A DNA stretch of 64,000 nt from Parascedosporium putredinis (taxonomy: Eukaryota > Ascomycota > Sordariomycetes > Microascales > Microascaceae). Both the position numbers and the translations under genes were made by a program. The DNA lies in the NCBI GenBank assembly GCA_949357655.1, contig CASHTG010000010.1:744001-808000 (forward strand), written 5' to 3'. The notes beneath the pieces were generated by a model that was not told the DNA's origin, made no database searches, and saw only the letters and a list, made by a program, of their open reading frames with translations. Position 1 is the first letter of the stretch. Each line of letters opens with the position of its first letter. Positions 48,224-59,800 of this stretch are shown here, one piece after another.

Positions 48224-49363
48224 CTATAGACTTTGTAAAATCTTGGTAGAGGGAGCGAAAAACGTGGTCCCCGTTTTGGGCGTCGAATAATCCAATATTT
48301 GGTCGTGCAGACCAGGAGGCTCGCCGACAAACATTCTCTCCATCATTTTCTCAATGACCCATAGCCTCCTCGAGTATCCGATAAAGTACGTTCCAAACTC
48401 TCCGGAGCCGGGTGACCCAAACGGCATATTATCGCGCAGGATGTCAAACTCTTCCCCGTCCTCCGTCTCAATCGTCGACAACGTTTTGTGCGACCGCTGG
48501 CCGGATTCGGCGTCGTCAAGCTCAATGTTTTCCAGCTTCGTACGACCAATGATGGCCTCCTGCGCCTCGGTGGAGAGCTCGCCCCATGTTTTCAGGTCAT
48601 GTGTGTACTTTTGCACCACGATGTAGCTTCCACCGATGGCTTTGGGATCCTCTTCGGCGACGAGGACAGACTCGTCCACAACGGAGCCCACGGGGTTCGC
48701 CGTCCCATCAACAAAGCCCAAGAGGTCTCGTAGGTCAAAGTATCGAAATCCTACTGTTTCGTCCTCCACCTTGGTCGCGTCGCCCAGTTTCGCGAGCAGC
48801 TGCCTCTCGAACTCGAAGCAGATATCCCTGCGCTCGGATCGTATGTGGAAGAGTAGGTCGCCGGGGGTGGATATGGCCTTGTGCTTGGCACCTTCAAACT
48901 CTTTGAAGGGATGCAGTTCCGCAGGTCGTGGAAGACCCGTCACCTTGTCCCAGGCGTTGCTGCCGATACCGACGATGCAGGTGAGCGCCGCACCAGGGTC
49001 GCGCATGGAGACGTTCTTCAAAAGGCTATCTAAGCCTGATAGGGTCGAACGCACGGTATCGATCGCTTCGGGTTTGTCGGTGATTGTGAGGACAAGAAAG
49101 GTGGCCGAGCGTGTGAGCAGCGCCTCGACGGGCTGGTGTTTGAGATTGGCGTGGGAACACATTGTGGCAAGGCCTCGCTTTTGATGGGCTGGCGGGTACT
49201 CTACTGTTACGCGAGTCTGAGGATCGTAGGGATATGGGAGAAGGGCCCTGCCAACGAACCCGCGGATAGTAGAAGATGATGACCAGGAGAGACGAGGGAC
49301 GTGACTTTGGGCAACTCCGACAAAATTGAGGCTTTTTACTCTCATGCAGACAGTGGGAGACAT
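48224..49363 (-). CDS. DyP-type heme peroxidase
   Basis: Dye-decolorizing peroxidase family protein (PF04261), uninterrupted frame. These enzymes use a heme to oxidise phenolics and dyes with H2O2. The distal motif is LLGFVDGTANP (catalytic Asp of GxxDG) near 48705-48720. The proximal heme ligand is the His in GQRSHKTLS at about 48488-48490. Downstream, the Arg in LRDNMPFG and the segment GTYFIGYSRRLWVIEKMMERM match the B-type (YfeX-like) layout. From MCSHANLKHQPVEALL (start 49162) the protein is 312 aa, the usual size. The frame continues upstream through an Arg/Ser-rich leader that ends in KRGLAT, like a mitochondrial presequence. The first ATG of that extension is at 49363, giving 379 aa. 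Which start is used is open, so the enzyme may be mitochondrial or cytosolic. No secretion signal is visible. Confidence 0.9.
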   Translation of the reverse strand: MSPTVCMRVKSLNFVGVAQSHVPRLSWSSSSTIRGFVGRALLPYPYDPQTRVTVEYPPAHQKRGLATMCSHANLKHQPVEALLTRSATFLVLTITDKPEAIDTVRSTLSGLDSLLKNVSMRDPGAALTCIVGIGSNAWDKVTGLPRPAELHPFKEFEGAKHKAISTPGDLLFHIRSERRDICFEFERQLLAKLGDATKVEDETVGFRYFDLRDLLGFVDGTANPVGSVVDESVLVAEEDPKAIGGSYIVVQKYTHDLKTWGELSTEAQEAIIGRTKLENIELDDAESGQRSHKTLSTIETEDGEEFDILRDNMPFGSPGSGEFGTYFIGYSRRLWVIEKMMERMFVGEPPGLHDQILDYSTPKTGTTFFAPSTKILQSL

Positions 49364-50505
49364 GGGGAGCTTACCATCACAATGGAATATATCCAAGAGG
49401 CAAGTAACTCGCTAGCTGATAGTTGCGCATGGTCAAGCAGGAGTGAGTGAAGAAAGCTGCGTCGGACAATTTGTGACGTCAATCAGTTCAATCAGACGAG
49501 ACTGGCCCCATCGTTCTTATGTCTCAGGGGCGTGTATGAATTCTTCTAGGGAAGACTAACAATTTCTGCTGCGACCAAGACATGTGTTTGGGGAAGATAT
49601 GTTTGAGTTTCTTAGTTGGCGAATAGGACCAAACCAATATGTCATGAAGGAGGTTATCATGAACCCCGCCATCCCCCACACCGACATGATCAGGTTTGTT
49701 CTTGCTTTGATTCGCGGGTCGAAATGGCTTGAGAGAGAGAGTCTACGAGTCAAGGTAATAGAGAACGGCAACTGCCGCTTTCTTTGGCCAAGGGGAGACT
49801 TCTTACCCCTTACGCTTGCGCTAAGCCTACCGTGGAGCCCTGCTTGAGATCCAACCGGAATTCCGAGAATACAGGCATGAAGCGTTGGGAATGGTAATAA
49901 ATGGCTTCAATATTATTTATATAGTGGCTTTTTTCATGCTGGCATCGCCGGCGTCGCCGTTATCCATACCATTCTCTGCTCATATCGTCCATGCGACTGA
50001 ATCAAGGTGAGAGCAATCTCCAGCGATTTGAACATACAAGCCAACCAACTTCTAAACTGTAGCCCACCGAGGTCGTATACCTTGGCGCACCATGCGGAGT
50101 TTGACAGAAGCATGAAAGCCCATGGAAGTTTGGCAGCGCTGCCCAGCCACAAAGCGGGGGAAGTGGGAGCCTGGTCTGGCTATGTGAGTAGGCAGGCTGT
50201 GGCCATGGATGTATATTTCCATCCAGATTTGGTGGCAACAAATGCCAAAGTTACACTCCATGGCATACCAGACGTCTTGTGCACTCCGCGTCTGGCTATG
50301 ACATATGGATGGTGACACGGGCATTGACGAGTTACGTCGAGCAGGCATCACTGTCTAAAGGCACCAAGGCCCTACACTTTTCACCGTGAAAATTCAAGGT
50401 GGCCAATTCCTCACTCTTTCCCCAATATTGCATTCCTCTAGTGACTCCATAGCTCCGGTCCTTTCTCACACCGAACCTTTAAGGCTCTCTTGCTCCTGTC
50501 AAACT
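49364..50505. other. divergent intergenic region
   Basis: Between the DyP gene (minus) and the alpha/beta hydrolase gene (plus), so it is a shared promoter region. No frame in it resembles a known protein and I see no repeats. Confidence 0.5.
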
Positions 50506-51402
50506 ATGACGATCCACTCATCCCTCTCCGCGGCCGGCCGGCCCCGCCCGACGCCCATCCCACCTCCATCGAGGCCTACCCCGACGTTGTCCACCCACCG
50601 CATCTCAACCGCCTCAAGTCCGGCGCGAAGCGAGAAGCCCACGTCGAGCCCCTTAGCATCCAAGTCGGCGACGACGGCACCGCCCCGCATTCCTGCACCT
50701 TCCTCCGAGCTTCGTGCACACCCCGACCACGCACCACCGCGTCGCTGCCATCCTCCTTTCGGGCGCGGGCGGCGGGCTCACGGGTCCGAGCGGCATCTAC
50801 CTTTCCTCGCGTGCAAGCTCGCCACCCTGGGTGAGGGCGTGCCGATCTTGCGCCTCGACTACCGCTTCCCTGCCTATAATAGGTACTGCGTGGAGGACGT
50901 GCGCGCCGCCATGGCCTTCTTGCGCGACATGTACGGCATCGAGAGGTTTATCCTGGTTGGTTGGTCCTTTGGCGGCGCCCCCGTCTTCACAGTTTCCGGC
51001 GCCGACGACGAGTACGGCCGCAGCGTTATTGCGTGCGCCACCGTCGCGAGCCAAACGGCAGAGACGAAAGGTATCCGACACCTCGCCCCACGGCCCCTGC
51101 TGCTGTTGCACGGAACGGCGGACCGTACGTTGAGCCCGCGGTGCTCCCAGCAGCTGTACTATGCGTACGGTGAGGAGGGCGATAGGAAGATTCACTTGTT
51201 CGAGGGCGACAACCACGCCCTGATGCAGAATCCGATGGAAGCCGAGGAGATGTTGTGCGAGTTCATTGCGCGGTGCGCCGGGCTGAAGATTAAGGCGGCT
51301 GACAAGGTTGAGGTAGTCGAGCAGAAGCTTGTGGAGAATGACGAGCGGGATTGGCTCATGACGCAGGGCGGCGACTTGAGACCTCCAGAGCACAAGGAGT
51401 AG
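50506..51402 (+). CDS. alpha/beta hydrolase
   Basis: Cytosolic alpha/beta-hydrolase-fold protein, about 299 aa, no signal peptide. The frame order is MTIHSSLSAAGRP, then AHPTSIEAYPDVV...SIQVGDDGTAPHSCTF, then VHTPTTHHRVAAILLSGAGG, then LATLGEGVPILRLDYRFP. The nucleophile elbow is LVGWSFGGAPVF; the Asp is probably in LLLHGTADRTLSP and the His in FEGDNHALMQ. The C-terminal 50 or so residues are charged and end in PPEHKE. Three single-base losses are inferred at 50542-50545, 50705-50706 and 50805-50806; they shift the frame by three bases in total and restore the original frame by the end, so the first and last ORF segments appear continuous although the middle is not. The longest naive ORF therefore has a false N-terminal half. 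The substrate cannot be told. It is close to dienelactone-hydrolase or KANL3/Tex30-like proteins in layout. Confidence 0.8.
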   Translation: MTIHSSLSAAGRPRPTPIPPPSRPTPTLSTHRISTASSPARSEKPTSSPLASKSATTAPPRIPAPSSELRAHPDHAPPRRCHPPFGRGRRAHGSERHLPFLACKLATLGEGVPILRLDYRFPAYNRYCVEDVRAAMAFLRDMYGIERFILVGWSFGGAPVFTVSGADDEYGRSVIACATVASQTAETKGIRHLAPRPLLLLHGTADRTLSPRCSQQLYYAYGEEGDRKIHLFEGDNHALMQNPMEAEEMLCEFIARCAGLKIKAADKVEVVEQKLVENDERDWLMTQGGDLRPPEHKE

Positions 51403-52161
51403 CCGTGGCAGGCCCGGCGATTGTACGTACCGCACTTGAGGACATGTCGTCCTTTTGTTACTGGTATTCTCATAAATGTATACGTTGTTATGTTGCGACG
51501 TACGATTCCCACAGCAGTATACTGATTGACCTCGACCCTTTAACACCGATGAGAGCGATAAGCCCCACACTATCTCTTATCATCCCTACCTTAACCAAGT
51601 GAAGATATCCGGAGTGTCGTTTCCCTTGCTTACCTCCTTTCGGCGTGCTGCATGATCCCGATCACCGAGGCAGGCGTGAACAAAAAACGGCACGCCGGAC
51701 CGGAATCCGGGGACGTGATCGGCCATAATCCCCGCTCAAGGTCCACTTAGCATGCGGGGGTTCGCTGCAGTAGCAAGGCCGCTAGTTTTCCAGTGTCTTC
51801 CCCACGCACGTTGGAGAGCAACGCCAGCGACTGGTGCGCTTGTAAAATAAAACAAAACGGTAACGGTGCAGTGTGCTCCGTGATCCTTGAGCTAGTGAGG
51901 GGAAACGAGACAAGGGTGTATCATTTCGAGAGCGTATATATACTATTTTTCTCCAAATTTGGTTCGTCTTTGTCTTGGGGAATAGCTTTGACGAAAGGTC
52001 GAAAAAGGACGGATAAGTCAAGCTTTTTTAAACTACCGTGCCGTCTCATCCAATTAATATAGCTACACTACACACCTTGTCCCCTCATATTAAGTGCAAG
52101 AGCCGCACGACAAACGCGACCCAAAGGAAAGAAGAAGACGAACCAGAAGATATCCGAAGCC
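51403..52161. other. intergenic region, promoter of the GH31 gene
   Basis: Between two genes on the plus strand. It contains CGG/CCG-rich inverted words near 51695-51710 of the kind bound by Zn2Cys6 regulators, but the spacing fits no specific site I know. No gene is seen. Confidence 0.4.
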
Positions 52162-54521
52162 ATGGTCCGCCTCCGAGATGGCATGTGGCTCACGGCCGAA
52201 AACTTTCGCGTCGAGTACGCCGAAAACGTGTACGAGATCACGCCCAGCGAGGACCAGCGCGCCCTCAGCCTACTGTGCCCGACCAAGAACATCAAGAGCC
52301 GGGGCGACACCCTCAACCAGCCGACGGTGACGGTGGACCTGCGCGCCGAGTTCGACGGCGTCATCTCCGTCGAGGCCACGCACTGGGCCGGCGCGCAGAA
52401 CAAGGGCCCCCACTTCGACCTCTTCCCCGCGGGCAGGCCCGACGCGGCCGCGGACACCGTCGGCACGATCACGCGCGGCCCCGCGGGCACGACGCTGGCC
52501 TCGGGCGCGCTCGCGGTGACGGTGCACCCGGACCCGCACACGTTTGACCTGCGATTCCACAGCGCCGCGGACCCCGCGCGGCAGGTGACGAGCCTGGGCC
52601 ACCGCAGCGCGGGGTTCGCGTACACGCCCGCGCCGAGCACGCCGATGCAGACGGGCGACATGCGGGACTTTGCGCACTACATGTTTTTGCAGACGAACCT
52701 CGCGGTCGGCGAGTCGGTGCACGGGCTGGGCGAGCGGTTCGGGGCGTGGAATAAAGTCGGCCAGGCCGTGACGCTGTGGAACGCGGACGGGGGCACGTCG
52801 AGCGACCAGGCGTATAAGAACGTGCCGTTTTGGCTCAGCAGCAAGGGGTACGGCGTCTTCATCGACACGACGGGCCGCGTGGAGATGGAAGTCGGCAGCG
52901 AGCGGTGCTGCCGCGTGCAGACGACGGTGCGCAGCCAGCGACTGAAGATGTACATCATCTACGGGCCGCGGCCCAAGGACGTGCTGGCGCGGTACGCCGT
53001 GCTCACGGGGCGGGCGAACCGCGTGCCCAGCTGGAGTTTCGGCTTGTGGCTGACGACGAGCTTCACGACCAACTACGACGAGGCGACGGTCAACTCGTTT
53101 CTCGAGGGCATGCGGGACCGCGGCGCACCCGTCGACGTGTTCCACTACGACTGCTTCTGGATGAAGGCGTTCGCCTGGACCGACTTCGTCTTCGACTCGG
53201 AGCGGTTCCCGGACCCGCAGGGCCAAATCAGCCGCCTCAAGGCCAGCGGGCTCTGCAAGAAAGTATGCGTCTGGATCAACCCCTACATCGCGCAGCACGG
53301 CGCCGCCTTCGCCCACGCCGCGGCCCGGGGCTACCTCCTCAAGCGCAAGAACGGCGACGTGTGGCAGTGGGACCTCTGGCAGGCGGGCATGGGCCTCGTG
53401 GACATCACCAACCCGGACGCCGTGGCGTGGTACGTGGGCTGCCTCAACGGCCTGTTCGACAAGGGCGTCGACGCGCTCAAGACCGATTTCGGCGAGCGCA
53501 TCCCCACGCAAGACGTGCAGTGGTTCGACGCCGCCGTCGACCCGGACAAGATGCACAACTGGTACTCGTTCGAGTACAACCGCATCGTGTACGAGGCCCT
53601 GCAGGCGCGCTTCGGCCCCGAGCAGGCCGTCGTCTTCGCGCGGTCCGCCACCGCCGGCTGCCAGCGGTTTCCCCTGCAGTGGGGCGGCGACTGCGAGTCC
53701 ACGCCCGAGGCCCTCGCCGAGAGCGTGCGCGGCGGCCTGTCCCTCGGCGTGAGCGGGTTTTCCTTTGGAGCTGCGACATTGGCGGCTTCGAGGGCTACCC
53801 GCCGCCCTGGATCTACAAGCGGTGGGTGGCCATGGGTCTGCTGTGCAGCCACAGCCGCTTGCACGGGAGCAACTCGTACCGCGTGCCCTGGCTCGTGGAC
53901 GAGGACGACGCCGGGGAGCAAGGGTGCTCGCGGACGCTGGCCAAGTGGGCGGCGCTCAAGAACCGGCTGATGCCTTACATCATGGCGCAGGCCGAGGAGT
54001 CCGTCGCCGGCGGTATCCCGCTGTCGCTGCGCGCCGTTGCCCTCGAGTTCCCCGAGGACCCGACGGCGTGGTACCTCGACCGCCAGTTCATGCTCGGGTC
54101 CCAGCTGCTGGCGGCGCCCGTGTTCGAGGAGTCGGGCGAGGTCGACTTCTACCTGCCCCGGGGCCGCTGGACCTCGTTCTTCACCAACGAGGTGAAATCG
54201 GGCCCGGGCTGGTTCCGGGAGAGGCACGACTTTGGCTCCCTCCCGCTGTACGTCCGCGAGAACACCGTCCTCGTCCTCGGCAAGCGCGGCGTCTCGGGCG
54301 TGGGGTACGACTACGCCGAGGATGTCGAGGTGTGCCTGTACCAGACGCAGCCGGGAGCCAAGGCCGCCGTGGTCAGCAACGAGGGCGAGGCCCTGGGAGA
54401 GTTGGTTGTGGACGCGGATGGTAAAGTCACGGGGACTTTGGTGTTGAAGGGCGATTTTACAATTTCTGAGGCGGGCCGAAGCATTGACGGCGATGCGCCC
54501 GTATCGATTGAGGTATTGTAG
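52162..54521 (+). CDS. GH31 alpha-xylosidase (YicI-like), intracellular
   Basis: Glycoside hydrolase family 31, about 786 aa, single exon, no signal peptide. It is expected to release alpha-1,6-xylose from isoprimeverose or xyloglucan oligosaccharides. An N-terminal beta-sandwich contains GLGERFGAWNKVGQ, followed by the catalytic barrel. DVFHYDCFWMKAFAWTDF and CVWINPYIAQ form substrate-binding loops. The nucleophile is the Asp of KTDFGERIP (53479-53505), identical to the bacterial alpha-xylosidase motif. The acid/base Asp is in WGGDCESTPEALAESVRGGL, and FWSCDIGGFEG follows. One base is missing in the T3 run at 53764-53766, between GVSGFSF and SCDIGG. The C-terminal beta domains run on to a normal stop. 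It converges on the maltase gene 344 bp away, and both are sugar hydrolases without secretion signals, so import of oligosaccharides before hydrolysis is likely. Long antisense frames opposite it are not genes. Confidence 0.93.
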
Positions 54522-54865
54522 ACTTGGACATGGCAAGGGGACAAGGGGATATGTCACGCAAGACGTCATCGCACATATTAGCGATAAGAGAATTAAAGCT
54601 ATGAAATAATTTGGACCATCAATTGGACTTGTGTGAAATTTTTTTTTAAAGAAATGCAACCCAGTCTATGATATGCTCCCCTTTTTTTCTTTTCTGCAAA
54701 GAAAAATCGTAAAGAAATAAAAAAGCATTTCCGTGACAATTTGGATGGAGTTTCCATACACATCGCAAATATACCATGACCAACATACTCAAACCCAGAA
54801 AAAGATGCGAGAAAGAATAAGAAAAAGAAAAGACATCACTCATATTTCCCAGGATACCACTGTGC
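54522..54865. other. convergent 3' intergenic region
   Basis: Short A/T-rich gap between the GH31 and GH13 stop codons, with homopolymer A and T runs near 54630-54720 that suit polyadenylation on both strands. Confidence 0.5.
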
Positions 54866-56891
54866 TTATTGCTGCGCATCCCACCTTCCAACACCGAGCA
54901 GACCCTCCCAAGGCTTGAGGATAATGGTGCCCTTCTTAGCCTTCTTGGTAGACTCGGCATCGTAGCTTCCGAGCAACCAGGTATGAATAACGAAACCATC
55001 GGGGAACTTGAACTCGGCCTCACCACCGCTAAAGTTGAGAATGGTGACGGAGACCTCATCGCCGCCCTTGCGCTTAAAGGCAAAGACGTTGGGGTGGGTA
55101 TTCTTGATGACGTCGAACTCGCCGTAGAAGAAGAGCTCGACGTGCTCCTTGCGGATCTGCAGAGCGCGCTGCCAGAAGCGGTAGGGGGACACGTTGTTGC
55201 AAGCGTCGGTGGCGGGCTCAGGCCGGCGCTGGACCTCGGCGTTGAACTCGGGGTAGTCGTCGTTGACGCGCATCCAGGGCTTGACGTCGGGGACAGAAGC
55301 CGGCGTTGGGCGCCGTGGAATCCCACTGCATGGGGGTGCGGGAGTTGTCGCGGCCTTGCGGCGCATGAAGAGGCGGGCGCGCTCGCGCTCGGGAGCACCC
55401 TCGGGGTACTTGTGGGTGATGTACTTCCAGTAGTTGACGGACTCGATGTCCTTGTACTCCTCGGCGGGCCACGAGGCGGGCACGTTGCGCATGCCGAGCT
55501 CCTCGCCCTGGTAGACGTAGAGGGTGCCCGTGAGGGTGGTTTGCATGATGCAGAGGAGCTTGGTGCCGGCGAGGCGGTGCTCGTCCGAGTCGTCGCAGAA
55601 GCGCGAGACGGAGCGGGGCTGGTCGTGGTTCTCGAGGTACAGCGTCTTCCAGCCGCGGCGGGTGATGACGCGGCGCATCTTTTCGATGATTTGGCTGAGA
55701 TCGCGCACGTTCCACGGCCGGTAGGAGAACTTGGTCTCGCCGGGCACGTCGTCGAGGGACATGAGGTCAAAGGTGAAGATCATGTTTAGGAGCCCTCCTC
55801 GGCCTTGACGATTTCGAGAATCTGGTTCTCGTCCTTGATGAAGGGCATCTCGCCCACGGTGAGCAGGTCGTGCTTGGACAGGACCTCGCGCTTCATCTCC
55901 TGCAGGTACTCGGTGAGGCGAGGCCCCGTGGCGAAGTGCTTGCTGCCGCACTGGTAAGGGCGGGCGGGGTAGACGATGTCGGCGTCGGCGAAATCCTGGT
56001 TCTTGGAGATGAGGTTGATGACGTCCATGCGGAAGCCGCCGACGCCCTTGTCGATCCAGAAGCGCAGGATGTCGTGCACGCCGCGGCGCACGGCGGGGTT
56101 CTCCCAGTTGAGATCGGGCTGGAACGGGGTGAAGAGGGAGAGGTAGTACTGCTGGGTGGTCTCGTCGTAGGTCCAGGCGGAGTTGGCCTCGTCGAGGATG
56201 CAGGCCCAGTTGTTGGGGGACGGGGCACGCCCTGGGCGTCGTAGCGGGGCTTGCGCCAAATGTACCAGTCGCGCTTGGGGTTGTCGGTGGAGGAGCGGGA
56301 CTCGACGAAGAAGGGGTGCTGGTCCGAGGTGTGGTTGACGACGAGGTCCATGATGAGGCGCATCTCGCGCTTCTTAAGCTCGGCGATGAGGTTCTCCACG
56401 TCTTCCATGGTGCCGTAGGGCTTGTGGATGGCGCGGTAGTTGGAGATGTCGTAGCCCATGTCCTTTTGCGGGCTCTCGTAGATGGGCGTCAGCCACACCA
56501 CGTCGACGCCCAGCTCCTTGAGGTAGTCGAGCTTGGACGTCACGCCGTTGATGTTGCCGATGCCGTCGCCGTCGGTGTCGCAAAACGAGGAAGGGTAGAT
56601 TTGGTAAATCACGGCTTCTTTCCACCAGGTGCGGTCGGCTGCCGATATTACGATGCTGCCGTCGGCCGTGAGGCTGTTGGCGCGGGGCTTGTTGTTGTTG
56701 GCGACGTTGGATACGCCGTTGGCGACGCTGTTGGCGAAGTCGGAAAAGCCGTTGGCGATGCTATCCGCTACGCCGCTGGCGGCTTGCGCGACGCCGTTGC
56801 TTCCGTTCGCGCCATTGGTGCCGTTGGCGACACCGTTGGTGCCGTTGGCGACACCGTTGGTGCCGTTGGAGAGGTGGGCGGTTTGCGTCAT
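54866..56891 (-). CDS. GH13 alpha-glucosidase (maltase) with Asn-Gly repeat N-terminus
   Basis: Intracellular maltase-type enzyme of GH13 (subfamily 40 by resemblance), about 675 aa; it hydrolyses alpha-1,4-linked glucose from maltose and short oligosaccharides. The first 70 or so residues are an unusual N-G-V/N-G-T repeat followed by Ala/Asn-rich sequence. The barrel starts at WWKEAVIYQIYPSSF. DTDGDGIGNINGV, LIMDLVVNHTSDQHPFF, the nucleophile in GGFRMDVIN, the acid/base in VGEMPF and the third Asp in ENHDQPRS are all present. RTPMQWDS and VKPWMRVNDDYPEFN follow. Four frame breaks are inferred: one base lost at each of 56222-56225, 55793-55795 and 55354-55355, and one extra or two lost bases at 55289-55292. 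There is no signal peptide. It lies tail to tail with the alpha-xylosidase gene. Confidence 0.92.
56690..56875 (-). repeat. Asn-Gly-Val/Thr repeat encoding the maltase N-terminus
   Basis: Tandem units of about 21 nt (GTxGCCAACGGCACCAACGGT-like) encode repeated A-N-G-T-N-G-V, then decay into N-G-x-x-N-x units. The same amino-acid theme occurs in the PKS linker 20 kb away. Confidence 0.85.
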
Positions 56892-59800
56892 GGTGTATGG
56901 TGGTTTTTGTGATGTGTGAGGGGTAGAGAACGAGGGGGGAAGAAGAAACGGTGCGAGCCGCGGAGGGGGAGGAACTCGCGAGACTCGTGGTATAAGCTAG
57001 GCCGTAAGGTAGCGGAAGCGAGTCGAAAGGGAGGAAGGGAAAAAACAGAGACTCGAGCTCGCGGTGCGACCAGCAAAGAAAGGGAGAGAGGAGGGGCAGC
57101 GAGTTATATACTCTGCTTCGTGGGTGCCACAAGCAACGGAAGAGGGGTGTTGGTGGCGGGGGTGGGTAACGGTAAAGGAATTTCCGTGTGTTTTGTCGCG
57201 TACACGTTTGCGATGTTTCTCCAATAAAAAAAGGGGACAGGGAAACAAGATGAAAAAGGAAAGAAAAATGGTCTTGGTCAAAGAATCCAGGGTCCTCGAG
57301 CTCAAGCCGGGAGCTTCGTCGGAGCCCTTTTTAAAACGGAGGATCCGAGCAGGGGGCGCTCCACCGCCGGCCATTGTCGACGACTCGACGACGCCACCCA
57401 CAATCCTCCTCCCTCCTTTTGCCCTTTAGTGTCTGGCCGAGGATCCTTTCCCGAGAAAGGTACGATACAAGTACGTGACTAATTAGTTACGGGGGCGCAC
57501 AACTTGAGTCTGGGCACCACACTCTAGCAAGCGCCCGTCGGCGCCGCTAACTTTTTTCTTTTTTTCTTTCCGTTTCTTTTTGTCCCGTCTGTCCAGTTAC
57601 TTTGTCTTGGTTTGCCCTCGTCTCTTACGTGCCTTGACGCAAGGATTGTCGGGGTGCGGAGTACATTGTGGCTCGGTACCTGGTCCCGGGTCGGGTCAGG
57701 TGGGGTGACTCTTCCGTCTGTATCCCTGTTCCTTGACCTTGTTGGTGCTGGGCTACGACCGCTTGCTCCGTCACTGTCCCTCCACAACCGGGCTTTTGTC
57801 TGATATCGTGATATGACGGTATGAAGCGGTGCCCCATCCACGGAGTACACTCACTGCCCGTCTTTTTCTTTTTCTCTTTACTGGCATCCTTCCCATGTTC
57901 CTTTTCTTTCTTTTCTAGTTTTCTTTTTTTTTTTTTCCATTTCACTTTGCTAAACCGAGAGTGGGGGTTTATTTCCAAGCTATTGATAAAAAGATACATT
58001 CCCACTTGCCTGCGGCGAAACCACCGGCCCACGGAGATGTGACGTCAGTTGCCGGCCTCCGATAATTACTCCGGCCAAACAACCATACGAATCTTTTCCG
58101 CCTATCTCCCTCGCTTTTTCTACCACTCGTTTTGTGCCATTCCTTTCTGTAGTTTGCCCTCGTCTTCTTTCCATTGCCCCTCCTTCCTTCATTTTTTCCC
58201 TCTTCATCTTCTGCCTCTTGTCCGTCTCTAGCCTGCACGCCGAAACCCCTCGGAGCTCGCCCAGCAAGCCACCTTCGACCGCGGCGGCACCCAAAGAGCT
58301 CTAGACCCGGAGCTTGGTACCAGCCCCCCTCCAAGACCTTCAACTAGTACCTCCGCCACCCAACCCACATGTAAAAGTGACATGTTTCAAGCCGCGAAAT
58401 TCCCCGGGAGCCCCATATTTCTCACGGCTTCATCGAAACCATGATGTTATTTGCGTTTCGCCTCCTCTAGCCACCTAGCTCCCCTGCTCCCCCTCTTGGC
58501 AAACTTCTTCCTCGGACCCGCCCAAGTTCCCGGGTTCATCCCCACTCGCGCTTGATCCAACGTTGCCGTCGTGTGCCTGCTACTTGCTCCCAGCGAAAAA
58601 GAGAAAAAAGAATTAGTTGTCTGTGCCTCCTGTTGAATTTTCTGTTGCTTTCCCCATGGGTCTCAACTTGCCGCCACCCATTCGTCCAAGGTGACCAGGA
58701 TCACGATGGAGAAACTAATATATCCCTGCGTGGGGTGTCGACCTGCATGCGACTTTGGCCCAGGGTCACGGTGTTGAGTAATACCTATGTCAAGAAGCCC
58801 CACGCGCGTGCCATGATGACATTTGCCTTGTGTCGCCTCCCTTTCTTTCTCTTGCTCTTTTTATCAGCCCTTGTGATAGGAAAGACGGAGATTAGGATGG
58901 ATCAAAGAGGGGACGGGCATACATGTAGTAACCATGCACAATCGCAAAAGAGGGGGCAAATTTGAAGCCATCGTGAACACGGGATTCCCCTCCCCCTTTC
59001 CATCTCAGCCCGTTCAACCCCCATCTCCGCTCCTTTCCGCCTCCATGGCCTGCTCAAAAGACATAGAATCCGGCATGGCGGTGACGGAAGGGACCCCATG
59101 GAAGCAATAGTCACGATTCGATCCCCTTTAGCAAGCTCCCCTCAGGTGACAAGACGTACGAAAATGCAGGGCCCTTGACCTCAATGGCGCGTTGCATAAA
59201 CCTTCCAGCCCTACCGCCGCCGTCAGCAAGCCACAACCAACGGTCCTTCTCGGCGCGTTTATCCCCATGGCCCCACCAGAGCTGGGAAGGGTCGTAGGGG
59301 AAGCTACGCGACCCCCTGGGCCCTTTGCCCTTCCGTCTTCCTTCCTTTGTCCCCCCTTCCACCCTTCCACCCTCCACTTCACCCACACTCCCTCGCACAA
59401 GACCCCTAATGAGGGAGTCCGGAACCGGCGGAACGCCACATCACCTGCTTCTCCTCGTCTAGATACAGCAAGTACACGCGCTTGGCCATTCCAGGGCGTG
59501 GCTGCGTGCTAACCCCCGTGCCTCGTTATTCGAGGAGGGCGAAAAGAAGGAGTTCAGTCAGCGCCAGAGCCAGAGAGAAAATACTCGGTCCAGAATGTGG
59601 CGAACAAGGTTTTCCTCCCTGCGCGCTTTCCGCTTTCCATGTGGCGTTATTATGTGGGGTAATCTGAACCCTGCCGTCGAAGGGTCTCGAAAAAGGTACG
59701 AGGCCTTGATGTATATGGGCGTCACACAGAGGCACAGTATGACGGAGACCAAGCGTACCTTTTTCTTTTTTCCCTCTTTCCTGTCCTTCATCCTTTCTCA

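Noticed and set aside
52270..54659. 428- and 442-codon minus-strand frames
   Set aside because: Antisense to the GH31 gene, whose sense frame has complete catalytic motifs. The antisense proteins are Arg/Val/His-rich artefacts of high GC.
54869..55789. 306-codon plus-strand frame
   Set aside because: Antisense to the maltase gene; Val/Gly/Glu-rich with no fold signature.
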